In this document: positions 29,846 through 37,655 of the stretch, piece after piece
Position numbering within the stretch: the first letter of the stretch is position 1
How the letters are laid out: every line of letters starts with the position of its first letter
Source of the DNA: Paraburkholderia xenovorans LB400
GTDB lineage: Bacteria; Pseudomonadota; Gammaproteobacteria; Burkholderiales; Burkholderiaceae
Assembly (NCBI RefSeq): GCF_000013645.1
Contig: NC_007952.1
Location: 1,302,001 to 1,366,000 of the forward strand
Length of the DNA: 64,000 bases
Direction: 5' to 3'
Position numbers and translations under genes: made by a program
Notes under the pieces: generated by a model
The model's input: only the letters and a program-made list of their open reading frames with translations
Told to the model about the DNA's origin: nothing
Databases searched by the model: none

Positions 29846-29992
29846 GATCGCCGGTGGTCTCGGGTGCCTTTCTGCTTCGAGCCACCGGTTTTGCATGTGG
29901 TCGCGCTTCGTACGGGTATCCGTTCGACAGTGGAATCGTCCCTAACTTTTGACAGGAGTGACTGGAGGGCAACCTCCCAGTCAGGAAAACGA

Positions 29993-30286
29993 ATGAACGT
30001 CCTTACTTATAGCGAGGCGCGTGCCGGCTTCAAGCAGGCGATGGACGACGTCTGCCGCGATCACATACCCATGCTGATCACGAGGCAGACGGGCGAAAAC
30101 GTGGTGATGGTTTCGCTCGCGGATTTCAATGCGATGCAGGAGACCTTGTATCTGTTGAGTTCGTCGAAGAACGCCCAGCGGCTCGCCCGATCTATCGCTC
30201 AACTGAACGCCGGCGGTGCGACTGCGCGTGAACTGCTGACCGATGAACAGACACAGAAGCCGCAACGAGGAGGCCGCAAAGGCTGA
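29993..30286 (+). CDS. yefM: Antitoxin, Phd/YefM family
   Basis: The 97-residue antitoxin neutralises YoeB and represses the operon. The N-terminal DNA-binding/dimer domain is classical YefM (MNVLTYSEARAGFKQAMDDVCRDHIPMLITRQTGENVVMVSLADFNAMQETLYLLSSSKNAQRLARSI). The C-terminal 25 residues are the toxin-wrapping tail and extend about 10 residues beyond the E. coli protein. AGGAA lies before the ATG, just after a bulged hairpin (29959-29983) that could affect initiation. The toxin gene follows directly. Confidence 0.9.
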   Translation: MNVLTYSEARAGFKQAMDDVCRDHIPMLITRQTGENVVMVSLADFNAMQETLYLLSSSKNAQRLARSIAQLNAGGATARELLTDEQTQKPQRGGRKG

Positions 30287-30296
30287 CAGCATTTTT

Positions 30297-30548
30297 ATGT
30301 TCACCGACGACGCGTGGGACGATTACCTGTATTGGCAAGAGACCGACCGGAAGGTCGTGCGCAAGATCAACACGCTGCTGGAGGAGTGCCGGCGCGATCC
30401 TTATCGCGGTACGGGGAAACCGGAGGCGTTGATGGGCAGCATGAGCGGATTGTGGTCTCGGCGTATCACGCTGGCCGACCGTCTTGTCTACTTGCCGCGA
30501 GACGGAAAGATCTACGTGATCGCCTTTCGCTTCCACTACGACTGCTGA
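30297..30548 (+). CDS. yoeB: Toxin, YoeB-type ribosome-dependent mRNA endonuclease
   Basis: YoeB cleaves mRNA at the ribosomal A site. The sequence matches the family closely (DDAWDDYLYWQETDRKVVRKINTLLEECRRDPYRGTGKPEAL, GLWSRRITLADRLVYL). Catalytic residues are present: E43, R62, H80 and Y81, each exactly three positions earlier than E46/R65/H83/Y84 in E. coli. The ATG at 30297 thus gives a protein three residues short at the first strand. The only earlier in-frame ATG (30243) would overlap the antitoxin by 44 nt and add 18 residues. Neither has a convincing ribosome site. The toxin appears intact. Confidence 0.88.
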   Translation: MFTDDAWDDYLYWQETDRKVVRKINTLLEECRRDPYRGTGKPEALMGSMSGLWSRRITLADRLVYLPRDGKIYVIAFRFHYDC

Positions 30549-30551
30549 GCG

Positions 30552-30580
30552 AAACCGGGTGAAACCACCCGGTTTTTATT
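30552..30580 (+). terminator. Rho-independent terminator after yoeB
   Basis: AAACCGGGTG (30552-30561), loop AAAC, CACCCGGTTT (30566-30575), then TT. This 10-bp perfect stem with a T-tail begins 4 nt after the yoeB stop. It may also end transcription of the convergent EamA gene. Confidence 0.85.
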
Positions 30581-30628
30581 CAACGTTTTTATTCAACGCC
30601 TTCGACCGCGATCGGGCGCACCGGCATC

Positions 30629-31549
30629 TCAATCCATCTGCCGCCGCGCCCGCCAGCCAGGCCGCAGCATTGAAAGCAGCGGCCATCCGAGGTTCACTCC
30701 GAGACTCGCCACCACGATCAGCACCATGCCGGCAAATTGCGGTATGGACAACGCCCGCCCGTACACCACGGCATCGACCACGATCGCCGTCAGCGGATAC
30801 ACGAACAGCAATACGGCGATGACCGGCGTGCTCAGCTTGGGCAGCGCGCCGTAAATCAGCACATACGACAGCCCCGTGTGCAGCACGCCCATGCCGACCA
30901 GCCAGAACCACTGCATCGGGCCGATATGCGCGGCGGTGAGCGGCGCGATGAACGGCAGGCACACGACACCGACCGCGCACTGCGTGAGCGTCAGCAGATG
31001 CGGGCGCAAATTGCCGAGCCCTTTGGCGATCAACGTGACGCTCGCGTACAGCACCGAACCCACCAGCGCTTCGCCGACGCCGATCAGATAGCTCGCATGG
31101 CCTTGCCAATTCTGCGTGACCGCGACGCCCGACGCGAGCACGAGCCCCACGAAAGCGGCCGCGATCCAGCCGAGCCGGTCCATGCCGAGCCGCTCGTTGA
31201 ACAACGCCGCGCCGATCAGCACGACCCAGAACGGTTGCACATGAAACACCACGGTGGCGACCGCGATGCTGGTGCGATGAATCGCGTCGAAGAAACCGAC
31301 CCACTGCGTGACCATCAGTACGCCCGTGATCAGCGCCAGCGAGACGGTGCGTCGCGTGAAATGCGCGTGCGTGAAGAAGCCCTTCCACGCGCAATACGCG
31401 GCCAGCGAGAGAAAGCCGAACAGGCAGCGAAAGAACACCAGCACCAGCGCACCGAGCTGCGCTTCCTCGACGAAGATGCCGAGCGTGCCCATCAGAAGCC
31501 CGCCGCTCGCCAGCGTGATGGCGCCTTGTTGACGTTGGGTGAGGGACAT
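30629..31549 (-). CDS. DMT-superfamily (EamA) transporter
   Basis: The 306-residue protein has ten membrane helices in two EamA repeats; typical segments are ASGGLLMGTLGIFVEEA and VATVVFHVQPFWVVLIGAALFNERLG in the first, and VLLFVYPLTAIVVDAVVYGRALSIPQFAGMVLIV in the second. Family members export amino acids or other small metabolites. Start set at ATG 31549 (MSLTQRQQG) with GGAGACC upstream. Longer open reading upstream overlaps the divergent regulator and is not real. The divergent LysR gene probably controls it. Confidence 0.87.
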   Translation of the reverse strand: MSLTQRQQGAITLASGGLLMGTLGIFVEEAQLGALVLVFFRCLFGFLSLAAYCAWKGFFTHAHFTRRTVSLALITGVLMVTQWVGFFDAIHRTSIAVATVVFHVQPFWVVLIGAALFNERLGMDRLGWIAAAFVGLVLASGVAVTQNWQGHASYLIGVGEALVGSVLYASVTLIAKGLGNLRPHLLTLTQCAVGVVCLPFIAPLTAAHIGPMQWFWLVGMGVLHTGLSYVLIYGALPKLSTPVIAVLLFVYPLTAIVVDAVVYGRALSIPQFAGMVLIVVASLGVNLGWPLLSMLRPGWRARRQMD

Positions 31550-31624
31550 GCGCCGTGGTCTCCGTGATCTGATGTCGCGAGTATTGCGCGGCTTGCACGG
31601 CACCGACAAACGAATTAAATTGAG

Positions 31625-31644
31625 CAATTCCATAAGCGGAATTG
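31625..31644. promoter_or_regulatory. LysR-type operator (inverted repeat)
   Basis: CAATTCC, N6, GGAATTG is a perfect 7-bp inverted repeat containing a T-N11-A core, in the 102-bp region between the divergent EamA and LysR genes. It ends 7 bp before the LysR ATG, fitting autorepression combined with control of the transporter. Confidence 0.6.
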
Positions 31645-31651
31645 ATGAATC

Positions 31652-32542
31652 ATGCACCCCGAATTCGACGTCGATCTGCTGCGCACCTTCGTTGCGGTGG
31701 TGGAAACGGGCAGCTTCACGAAGGCGTCGGCGACCGTGCATCGCTCGCAGGCGGCCGTCAGCATGCAGATCAAGCGGCTCGAAACCATGCTCGGCACGAC
31801 GCTGTTCGCCCGCAACACGCGCAATCTGTCGCTCACGCGGCCGGGCAATACGTTGCTCGAATACGCGCGGCGCGTGCTGGCGTTGCATGAAGAGGCATGG
31901 TCGGCAATCGTGCGGCCCGAGGTCACCGGCCGCGTGGTGCTTGGCGCGCCGGACGATTACGTCTCCTCGCTGCTGTCGCCCGTGTTGCGGCGTTTTTCGA
32001 ATCTGTATCCGCATGTGGAGATCGAGATCGTCTGCGCGCAGAGCACGTCGCTCGCGCCGATGCTGGCCGATAACAAGATCGATCTCGCGTTCGTCACGCG
32101 CGACCGCAAGCTGCGCGGCGAATTCGTGCGCAGCGAGCCGATGGTGTGGGTGGGCGCGTCGCTGGACACGCCGGTGCTGGCGGCGTCGCCGCTGCCGGTG
32201 GGACTTTATGAGCCGGGCTGCGTGGCGCGCCAGCATACGCTGGCCGCGCTCGACGGCGCGCGGATCCGCTATCGCGCGGCGTTCAGCAGCGCGAGCCTGA
32301 TGGGACTGGTGGCAACCGTGGATGCGGGTTTGTCGGTGATCGCGCTCACGCGTTGCAGCGTGCCGCCGCGGCTGACGATTCTCGGTGAGGCGCAAGGCCT
32401 GCCGAAGATCGCGCCGCTGGAAATCGTGGTGGCGCGCAGCGCCAAGTCGGATCGGCCCACCTGCGATTATCTGGCCGCGCAGATGATGCAGGATCTGTCG
32501 CAGCGGCCACAGGCTCAGGCTCAGGTTCAGGCTCGCGCGTAA
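31652..32542 (+). CDS. LysR-family transcriptional regulator
   Basis: The 296-residue protein has the winged helix DLLRTFVAVVETGSFTKASATVHRSQAAVSMQIKRLETMLGTTLFARNTRNLSLT at residues 8-63 and a substrate-binding domain (GRVVLGAPDDYVSSLLSPVLRRF...). It belongs to the NhaR/GbpR-like group that often sits next to transporters. It ends with a low-complexity tail QAQAQVQARA encoded by CAGGCT hexamer repeats. The 3' end overlaps the convergent fbpC-like gene by 16 bp. The likely target is the divergent EamA exporter. Confidence 0.87.
   Translation: MHPEFDVDLLRTFVAVVETGSFTKASATVHRSQAAVSMQIKRLETMLGTTLFARNTRNLSLTRPGNTLLEYARRVLALHEEAWSAIVRPEVTGRVVLGAPDDYVSSLLSPVLRRFSNLYPHVEIEIVCAQSTSLAPMLADNKIDLAFVTRDRKLRGEFVRSEPMVWVGASLDTPVLAASPLPVGLYEPGCVARQHTLAALDGARIRYRAAFSSASLMGLVATVDAGLSVIALTRCSVPPRLTILGEAQGLPKIAPLEIVVARSAKSDRPTCDYLAAQMMQDLSQRPQAQAQVQARA
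32510..32533. repeat. CAGGCT hexanucleotide tandem repeat
   Basis: Four units (three CAGGCT and one CAGGTT) encode the C-terminal Gln-Ala tail of the LysR protein. They also fall within the last codons of the convergent ABC ATPase gene. Repeat-number changes would stay in frame but alter both C-termini. Confidence 0.7.
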
Positions 32543-33585
32543 GCCGTCACCTCGCCGTCCACCGTGAGCCGCACCTGCTCGCCCGGCCGTGGACAAAGAT
32601 AGCCGGGCACGCGCGCGCGGATCATTGTCCGCGTGCCGGAACGCAACTGCAGCGCGACGCCCGCGTCCTGCCCCTGGAAGATCACTTCGGTGACCACGGC
32701 GTCGTGAATCCCCGCGCCGTTGGGCATCGTTTCTTCGGCGCGCAGCAGACGGATCTGCTCGGGCCGCACCATCACATCCACCGCGCCCTGGCCGACCGGC
32801 CCGACTAACGGCAACTCGCCCAGCTCACAGCTCACGCGGTCCTGCCTGACCACGCCCGGCAGCAACACCGCTTCGCCGACGAAAGACGCCAGCTCGCGCG
32901 TCACCGGCCGGCGGTAGAGCGTCTCCGGCGTCGCCGTCTGGATCAGCCGGCCGTTCCATAGCACTGCCACCTCATGTCCGAGCGACAAGGCTTCGGATTG
33001 ATCGTGCGTCACCAGCACGGCGGTCGCGCCGGTCGCGGCCAGCGCGCTGGCCACGGCCTGCCGGGTTTCGAGCCGCAATGCGGCGTCGAGCGACGAGAAG
33101 GGCTCGTCGAGCATCACCAGCGTCGGCGCTGGCGCCAGCGCGCGCGCCAGCGCGACGCGTTGCTGCTGGCCGCCCGACAGCTGTTGCGGCGCACGTTCAC
33201 CGAAGTTCGCCGGCAGGCCGACCAGCTCCAGCAACTCGGCCACGCGATGCCGTGCACGGCGCTGCGCGCGCGGCAAGCCGAACACGATGTTGTCCGCCAC
33301 GGACAGATGCGGAAACAGCGCGCCTTCCTGCGGCACGTAGCCGATATGGCGCTGCTCCGACGGCACATGCAGACCGTCGCCGGCCACGCGGCGGCCGTCG
33401 ATGTCGACACTGCCGCCATCCGCGCGCTCGAAGCCGCACAAGAGGCGCAGCAGGGTGGTCTTGCCGCTGCCCGAAGGACCGAGCAACGCCAGCAGCGTGC
33501 CGCGCTCAACGGACAGATCGATGCCGTGCAGCACGGGCGTGCCGTCGAATGATTTTTGCAGCCCGTGGATACGAAGTTCGCTCAT
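32527..33585 (-). CDS. Iron(III) ABC transporter ATP-binding protein, FbpC/AfuC-like
   Basis: The 352-residue ATPase powers import across the inner membrane. Walker A GPSGSGKTT, Q-loop GYVPQEGALFPHLSV, signature LSGGQQQRVALARAL, Walker B LVMLDEPFSSLD, and H-loop LVTHDQSEAL are all intact. A C-terminal TOBE-like regulatory domain (about residues 245-350) marks the FbpC/PotA type. It is the last gene of the iron operon, 28 nt behind the permease gene, and its end overlaps the convergent LysR gene. Confidence 0.9.
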   Translation of the reverse strand: MSELRIHGLQKSFDGTPVLHGIDLSVERGTLLALLGPSGSGKTTLLRLLCGFERADGGSVDIDGRRVAGDGLHVPSEQRHIGYVPQEGALFPHLSVADNIVFGLPRAQRRARHRVAELLELVGLPANFGERAPQQLSGGQQQRVALARALAPAPTLVMLDEPFSSLDAALRLETRQAVASALAATGATAVLVTHDQSEALSLGHEVAVLWNGRLIQTATPETLYRRPVTRELASFVGEAVLLPGVVRQDRVSCELGELPLVGPVGQGAVDVMVRPEQIRLLRAEETMPNGAGIHDAVVTEVIFQGQDAGVALQLRSGTRTMIRARVPGYLCPRPGEQVRLTVDGEVTAYARA

Positions 33586-33613
33586 GAAAATCCGATGGTA
33601 AAAGCGCGGCGTG

Positions 33614-35218
33614 TCAGCCGCGTTCGCCGAGTAGCGCCGATTTGCCGAGCAGCGCGAAGAGCAGCCCCGAGGCGAACAGCGAAATGCCGGTGAGTAGCGC
33701 TGCGTAGGGCGCAGCGGCGGCGAACGCCATCGTCGAGGTGTCGGCCCAGACCTGGGTGGCGAGCGTTTGCGTGTCGAGCGGAGAGAGCAGCAGCGTCGCG
33801 TTCAGCTCGGTGACGACCGAGATGAACACCATCGCCGCGGCCGCGCCGAGTCCGGGCGCCGCCAGTGGCAGCACCACCCGAAACAGCGTTTGCGACCAGT
33901 TCAGGCCGAGGGCGCGCGCGGTCTCCTCGAGGCGCGGCTGCGCCTGCATGAAGGCGGCGCGCACACTGACCAGCGCCACCGGCATGAACAGCATCGCGTA
34001 GGCGATCACGAGCAGCGTCGCGCTCTGATAGAGCGGTTGCAGCACGTGTACCGCGAGCGACACGATTGCCAGCGCGATCACCAGACCCGGCACGCCCTGC
34101 GCGAGAAACACCGTGCGTTCGAACAGCGTCGCGAAACGGGTCGGATAGCGCACCAGCAGGAACGCGAGCGGCACGACCAGCAGCGTGGTCAGCAACGCGG
34201 CCGCAAGGCCGAAACCGAGCGACGAGAGCGTGGCGTTGAACAGCAGTTCGGGCGAAACGTCGGCCGGCGTGACGGCGGCCGCGCCCGGTTGCGTGAGCCA
34301 GTAGCCGATCATGCCGAGCGGCACGCCCAGCGTCGTGACCGACAGCAGCGCAAAGCCCGCGACGACGATCCAGCGCCATATGCCCAGGTCGTAGCGCAAA
34401 ACCGCGCGCCGTGTGCCGCGATCGACGCGTTCATAACGCGCCGCACCGCGCACGCGAAACTCGAAGGCCAGCACGATCAGGCAGATCACGATCAGCAGGC
34501 ACGCGAGCAGCGACGCGCCGCCGCCATCGAAACTGGTGCGGAATTCCGCGTAGATCTGCGTGGTGAACGTGCGAAAACGCAGCAGCGTAAACGCGCCGAA
34601 TTCGGACAGCACGCCGAGCGCCACCAGCAGCATGCCGCCGAGCAACGCGGGACGCAGTTGCGGTAATACCACGCGAATGAAGGTACTCCAACGATTGCAG
34701 CCGAGGGCGCGCGCGCTTTCTTCGAGCGCGGGATCCATGCTGCGCAGGGCGGCGGCCACCGGTAGATAGACGAGCGGAAAATACGCGCAGGTGAGCACCA
34801 GCAGAGCGCCGTTGAAGTCCTGCAAATCCAGGCTCAGCGACACCCACGCATAGCTCGAGATGAACGCCGGCATGGCGAGCGGCGCGGCGCTCAGCACGGC
34901 CCACGCGCGGCGCCCCGGCAAGTGCGTGCGTTCGACGAACCACGCGGCGGCCGTGCCGATCACGGCGGAGACCAGCGTGGTCGAGACGGTGATCGTCAGC
35001 GTGTTGACCAGCAGTTCGCCGACGAGCGGGCGGAACACCAGATCGACCGCCTCGGCCGCGCCGAAGCTGGCGGCGCGCCAGAACGTAAACGCAATCGGCA
35101 GCAACACCAGCAAAGCGCTGAGTGCCGCTGCCGCGAACAGACCGCGCGGCGCGCGCGACCGGGCGCGCGCCGGGACAGGGGAGACAGCCGGCGGGCCGGC
35201 TGACAAAGCTTCGCTCAT
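33614..35218 (-). CDS. Iron(III) ABC transporter permease, FbpB/AfuB-like (fused two-domain)
   Basis: The 534-residue permease contains two fused transport domains, about 12 helices in total. Each domain has an EAA loop: EESARALGCNRWSTFIRVVLPQLRPALLGG in the first half and EETARALGLNWSQTLFRVVLPLAAPGLG in the second. This duplicated form is typical of ferric-iron transporters of the Fbp/Sfu type. Its ATG directly abuts the stop of the binding-protein gene (TAA-ATG), implying coupled translation. Confidence 0.9.
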   Translation of the reverse strand: MSEALSAGPPAVSPVPARARSRAPRGLFAAAALSALLVLLPIAFTFWRAASFGAAEAVDLVFRPLVGELLVNTLTITVSTTLVSAVIGTAAAWFVERTHLPGRRAWAVLSAAPLAMPAFISSYAWVSLSLDLQDFNGALLVLTCAYFPLVYLPVAAALRSMDPALEESARALGCNRWSTFIRVVLPQLRPALLGGMLLVALGVLSEFGAFTLLRFRTFTTQIYAEFRTSFDGGGASLLACLLIVICLIVLAFEFRVRGAARYERVDRGTRRAVLRYDLGIWRWIVVAGFALLSVTTLGVPLGMIGYWLTQPGAAAVTPADVSPELLFNATLSSLGFGLAAALLTTLLVVPLAFLLVRYPTRFATLFERTVFLAQGVPGLVIALAIVSLAVHVLQPLYQSATLLVIAYAMLFMPVALVSVRAAFMQAQPRLEETARALGLNWSQTLFRVVLPLAAPGLGAAAAMVFISVVTELNATLLLSPLDTQTLATQVWADTSTMAFAAAAPYAALLTGISLFASGLLFALLGKSALLGERG

Positions 35219-36250
35219 TTACAGCAGGCCTGCCTGACGCAGCAGCTTGCCGGCCTGGCTGTCGTCGCCGAGTTGCTGGATCGTCAGCGGCGGCGGGCTC
35301 AGTTCCGCAAAAGGCTTGAGGATTGGGTCCGGTGCGATGCCCGCGTGCAGCGGATATTCGAACATCACGTGGCTGTTCGCCATCAACTGTTGCGCGCGGT
35401 CGCTCACCAGGTAGGCGAGAAACTTCTGTGCGCCGTCCGCGTTGTGGGCGGACTTGAGCACCGCGGCGCCCGACACGTTCACCGCCGCGCCGGCGTCGCC
35501 GTTGCCGAAGTGATAGATCGCGCTGCGGGTTTTGCTATCGCCGAGTTCGGCATGCAGACGCGCCCAGTAGTAGTTGTTGATCAGACCGGTCGCGACACCG
35601 CCGCGGTTCACGGCGGCGACCACGCCTTCGTCGTCGTCGAAAATCTGCGCGTTGGCTTTCAGGCCTTTGAGCCATTGCACCGTTTGCGCTTCGCCCTTCA
35701 GCGCGAGCACGGCGGAGACGAGCGGCAGGAAGTCGCCGTCGCTCGGGGCAATGCCGATCTTGCCTTTCCATTCCGGCCTGGCGAGATCGAACAGCGATTG
35801 CGGCAGTTGCGATGCCTGGACCTTGGCGGTGTTGTAGGCGAGCACGTTTTCACGCGCGGTCACCGCGACCCATGCGCCGGTCGGTGAACTGAAACGCGCC
35901 GGCACGGTGGCGAGCGTCGAGGCGTCCACCTTGCTCAACAGACCTTTCTCTTCGAGCAGCATCAGTTCCGGCGAGTTTTCCGTGAAGTACACGTCGGCGG
36001 GTGTGGCGGCGCCTTCGGCGACGATCTGCGCGGCCATTGCCGGGCCTTCGCCGTTGCGGATCTTCACCGAGATGCCCGACTGCTTTTCGAAGTCTTTGGC
36101 GAGCAGGTTGACGACCTGCTCGTGCTGCGCGTTATACAGCGTGATCGACGCGGCCTGAGCGGCCGAAGGTGCCGTCGCGAAAGCGGTCAGCGCAAGCGCG
36201 GCCGCGCTGCCCAGAACACGCAGACGAGTGCCAAACGAGTTGTAAGCCAT
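35219..36250 (-). CDS. Iron(III) ABC transporter substrate-binding protein, FbpA/FutA-like
   Basis: The 343-residue periplasmic protein has a signal peptide (cleavage after APSAAQA, about residue 33). Its mature part starts ITLYNAQHEQVVNLLAKDFEKQSGISV and contains ADVYFTENSPELMLLEEKGLL and GLINNYYWARL. The paired tyrosines in NNYYW are the usual Fe(III) ligands of FbpA-type proteins. It is 60 nt downstream of the DyP peroxidase gene in the same direction, linking peroxidase and uptake in one operon. Confidence 0.9.
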   Translation of the reverse strand: MAYNSFGTRLRVLGSAAALALTAFATAPSAAQAASITLYNAQHEQVVNLLAKDFEKQSGISVKIRNGEGPAMAAQIVAEGAATPADVYFTENSPELMLLEEKGLLSKVDASTLATVPARFSSPTGAWVAVTARENVLAYNTAKVQASQLPQSLFDLARPEWKGKIGIAPSDGDFLPLVSAVLALKGEAQTVQWLKGLKANAQIFDDDEGVVAAVNRGGVATGLINNYYWARLHAELGDSKTRSAIYHFGNGDAGAAVNVSGAAVLKSAHNADGAQKFLAYLVSDRAQQLMANSHVMFEYPLHAGIAPDPILKPFAELSPPPLTIQQLGDDSQAGKLLRQAGLL

Positions 36251-36310
36251 GATCCAGAAATCCGTTGTGATGTTGTAGTTGATCTGTGTTGTGTCGACTG
36301 CCCGGCCCGC

Positions 36311-37618
36311 TCAGGTCTCGAATAATCCCGCACCGATATACGAACCCGGCTTCGCACCCGGCGGCACGGCGAAAATCGCGCTGCCGACGTGCGTCGTGAA
36401 CTGGTTCATCATGTCGAACTTCGCGAGCCTGTCGTTGATCGGAATGAAGCCGGTGCGCGGGTCGCCCTGATGCGCAATGAAGATGAGGCCCGCGTCGTAC
36501 TCCGTTTCCTGGCGCCACGGCGGCCAGCGCTCGATATAGAAGTTGGTGCCGTCGTTATACGAGTACGAGCGGCGCAGAATCTGCGCGCCGTTGTTGCTCG
36601 CCTGGTTCGACAGACGCACGTGCGAGTTCTCCGGAATCACCGGATTGCCGTCCTTGTCTTCTTCCTTCAGGTCCACGGCGTCGAACTCGTTCTTCTTGCC
36701 GATCGGCGCGCCGCTGTATTTGTGGCGCCCGAACACCTGTTCCTGGAAGTCCAGTTCAGTGTTGTCCCAGTGTTCCAGCGTGATGCGGATGCGCCGCACC
36801 ACGGTGTAGGTGCCGCCTTCCATCCACGGCGCGTCGGCGCTGGCGCCGGCCCACACGAACTGGTTCATCAACTGCGGCTTCGCGGTAGACGGATTGTTGG
36901 TGCCGTCCTTGAAGCCCATCAGATTGCGTGGCGTCTGACCGCGCGGACCCGACAGGAAGCCGGACTGGCCCCAGCGCATCGCCGCCGTGCCATACGCCAT
37001 GCGCGACAATTGCCGCACTGCGTGAAACGCCACCTGCTGATCGTTCGCGCACGCCTGGATAAACAGATCGCCGCCGGTTTTCTCCTTGATCAACTGGTCG
37101 CCGTTAAAGCGCGGCAGATCGACGAGCGCGGCCGGGCGGCGCGCGGCGAGACCATAGCGATCCTTGCCTTCATGCGTGAAGAGGCCGGGGCCGAAGCCGA
37201 AGGTGATCGTCAACCCACAGGGGCCGAGGCCGAGCACGTCGCCGGAATCGGGCGCGGCCTTGTTGTCGCCGGCGTCGCCGGTCGGCAGCGGCGCGGCCGT
37301 GCCGCCTTGCGTGAGCCGTGCGGCCGCCTCGGTCCAAGCGCGCAACAGGGCGATCACGTCGTCACGCTTCTCGGTGGTCAGATCGAGCGCGGCGACGTAA
37401 GTGTGGCTTTGCTGCGGCGTGACGATGCCGCCCTGGTGCGCGCCGTAGAACGGCTCGACGGCCATCTGCGGATCGGCGGCGGCATGCGGCTGCGTTTTGC
37501 CGAGCGCATTCTGCGGCGCGGCCAGGCCCGCGCCGAGGCTCGCGCCCGCTGCAACCGCGGCGCCGCCGGCCTTGAGAAACCCGCGCCGTGAGGGCCGCGG
37601 GGGTCGATCGTTTGCCAT
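36311..37618 (-). CDS. efeB: TAT-exported DyP-type peroxidase, EfeB-like (deferrochelatase/peroxidase)
   Basis: The 435-residue haem enzyme is exported folded by the TAT system: SRRGFLKAGGAAVAAGASLGAGLA carries the twin Arg. DyP signatures are NLMGFKDGTNNP (GxxDG with catalytic Asp) and ENSHVRLSNQ, whose His is the likely haem ligand. In EfeUOB systems EfeB oxidises ferrous iron or releases iron from haem in the periplasm. No efeU or efeO is present here. Instead it precedes a ferric ABC importer, suggesting it delivers Fe(III) to FbpA. Confidence 0.9.
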   Translation of the reverse strand: MANDRPPRPSRRGFLKAGGAAVAAGASLGAGLAAPQNALGKTQPHAAADPQMAVEPFYGAHQGGIVTPQQSHTYVAALDLTTEKRDDVIALLRAWTEAAARLTQGGTAAPLPTGDAGDNKAAPDSGDVLGLGPCGLTITFGFGPGLFTHEGKDRYGLAARRPAALVDLPRFNGDQLIKEKTGGDLFIQACANDQQVAFHAVRQLSRMAYGTAAMRWGQSGFLSGPRGQTPRNLMGFKDGTNNPSTAKPQLMNQFVWAGASADAPWMEGGTYTVVRRIRITLEHWDNTELDFQEQVFGRHKYSGAPIGKKNEFDAVDLKEEDKDGNPVIPENSHVRLSNQASNNGAQILRRSYSYNDGTNFYIERWPPWRQETEYDAGLIFIAHQGDPRTGFIPINDRLAKFDMMNQFTTHVGSAIFAVPPGAKPGSYIGAGLFET

Positions 37619-37655
37619 GATGACTTCACCTTCGTTTGGCTTTGGAATGTGCGGC

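Noticed and set aside
30629..32596. 655-codon minus-strand frame extending upstream of the EamA transporter
   Set aside because: The added N-terminal half is antisense to the LysR gene; the transporter family start is at 31549.
34466..35218. Alternative overlapping frames inside the fused permease gene
   Set aside because: The real frame has two EAA loops and continuous membrane helices; others are shadows.
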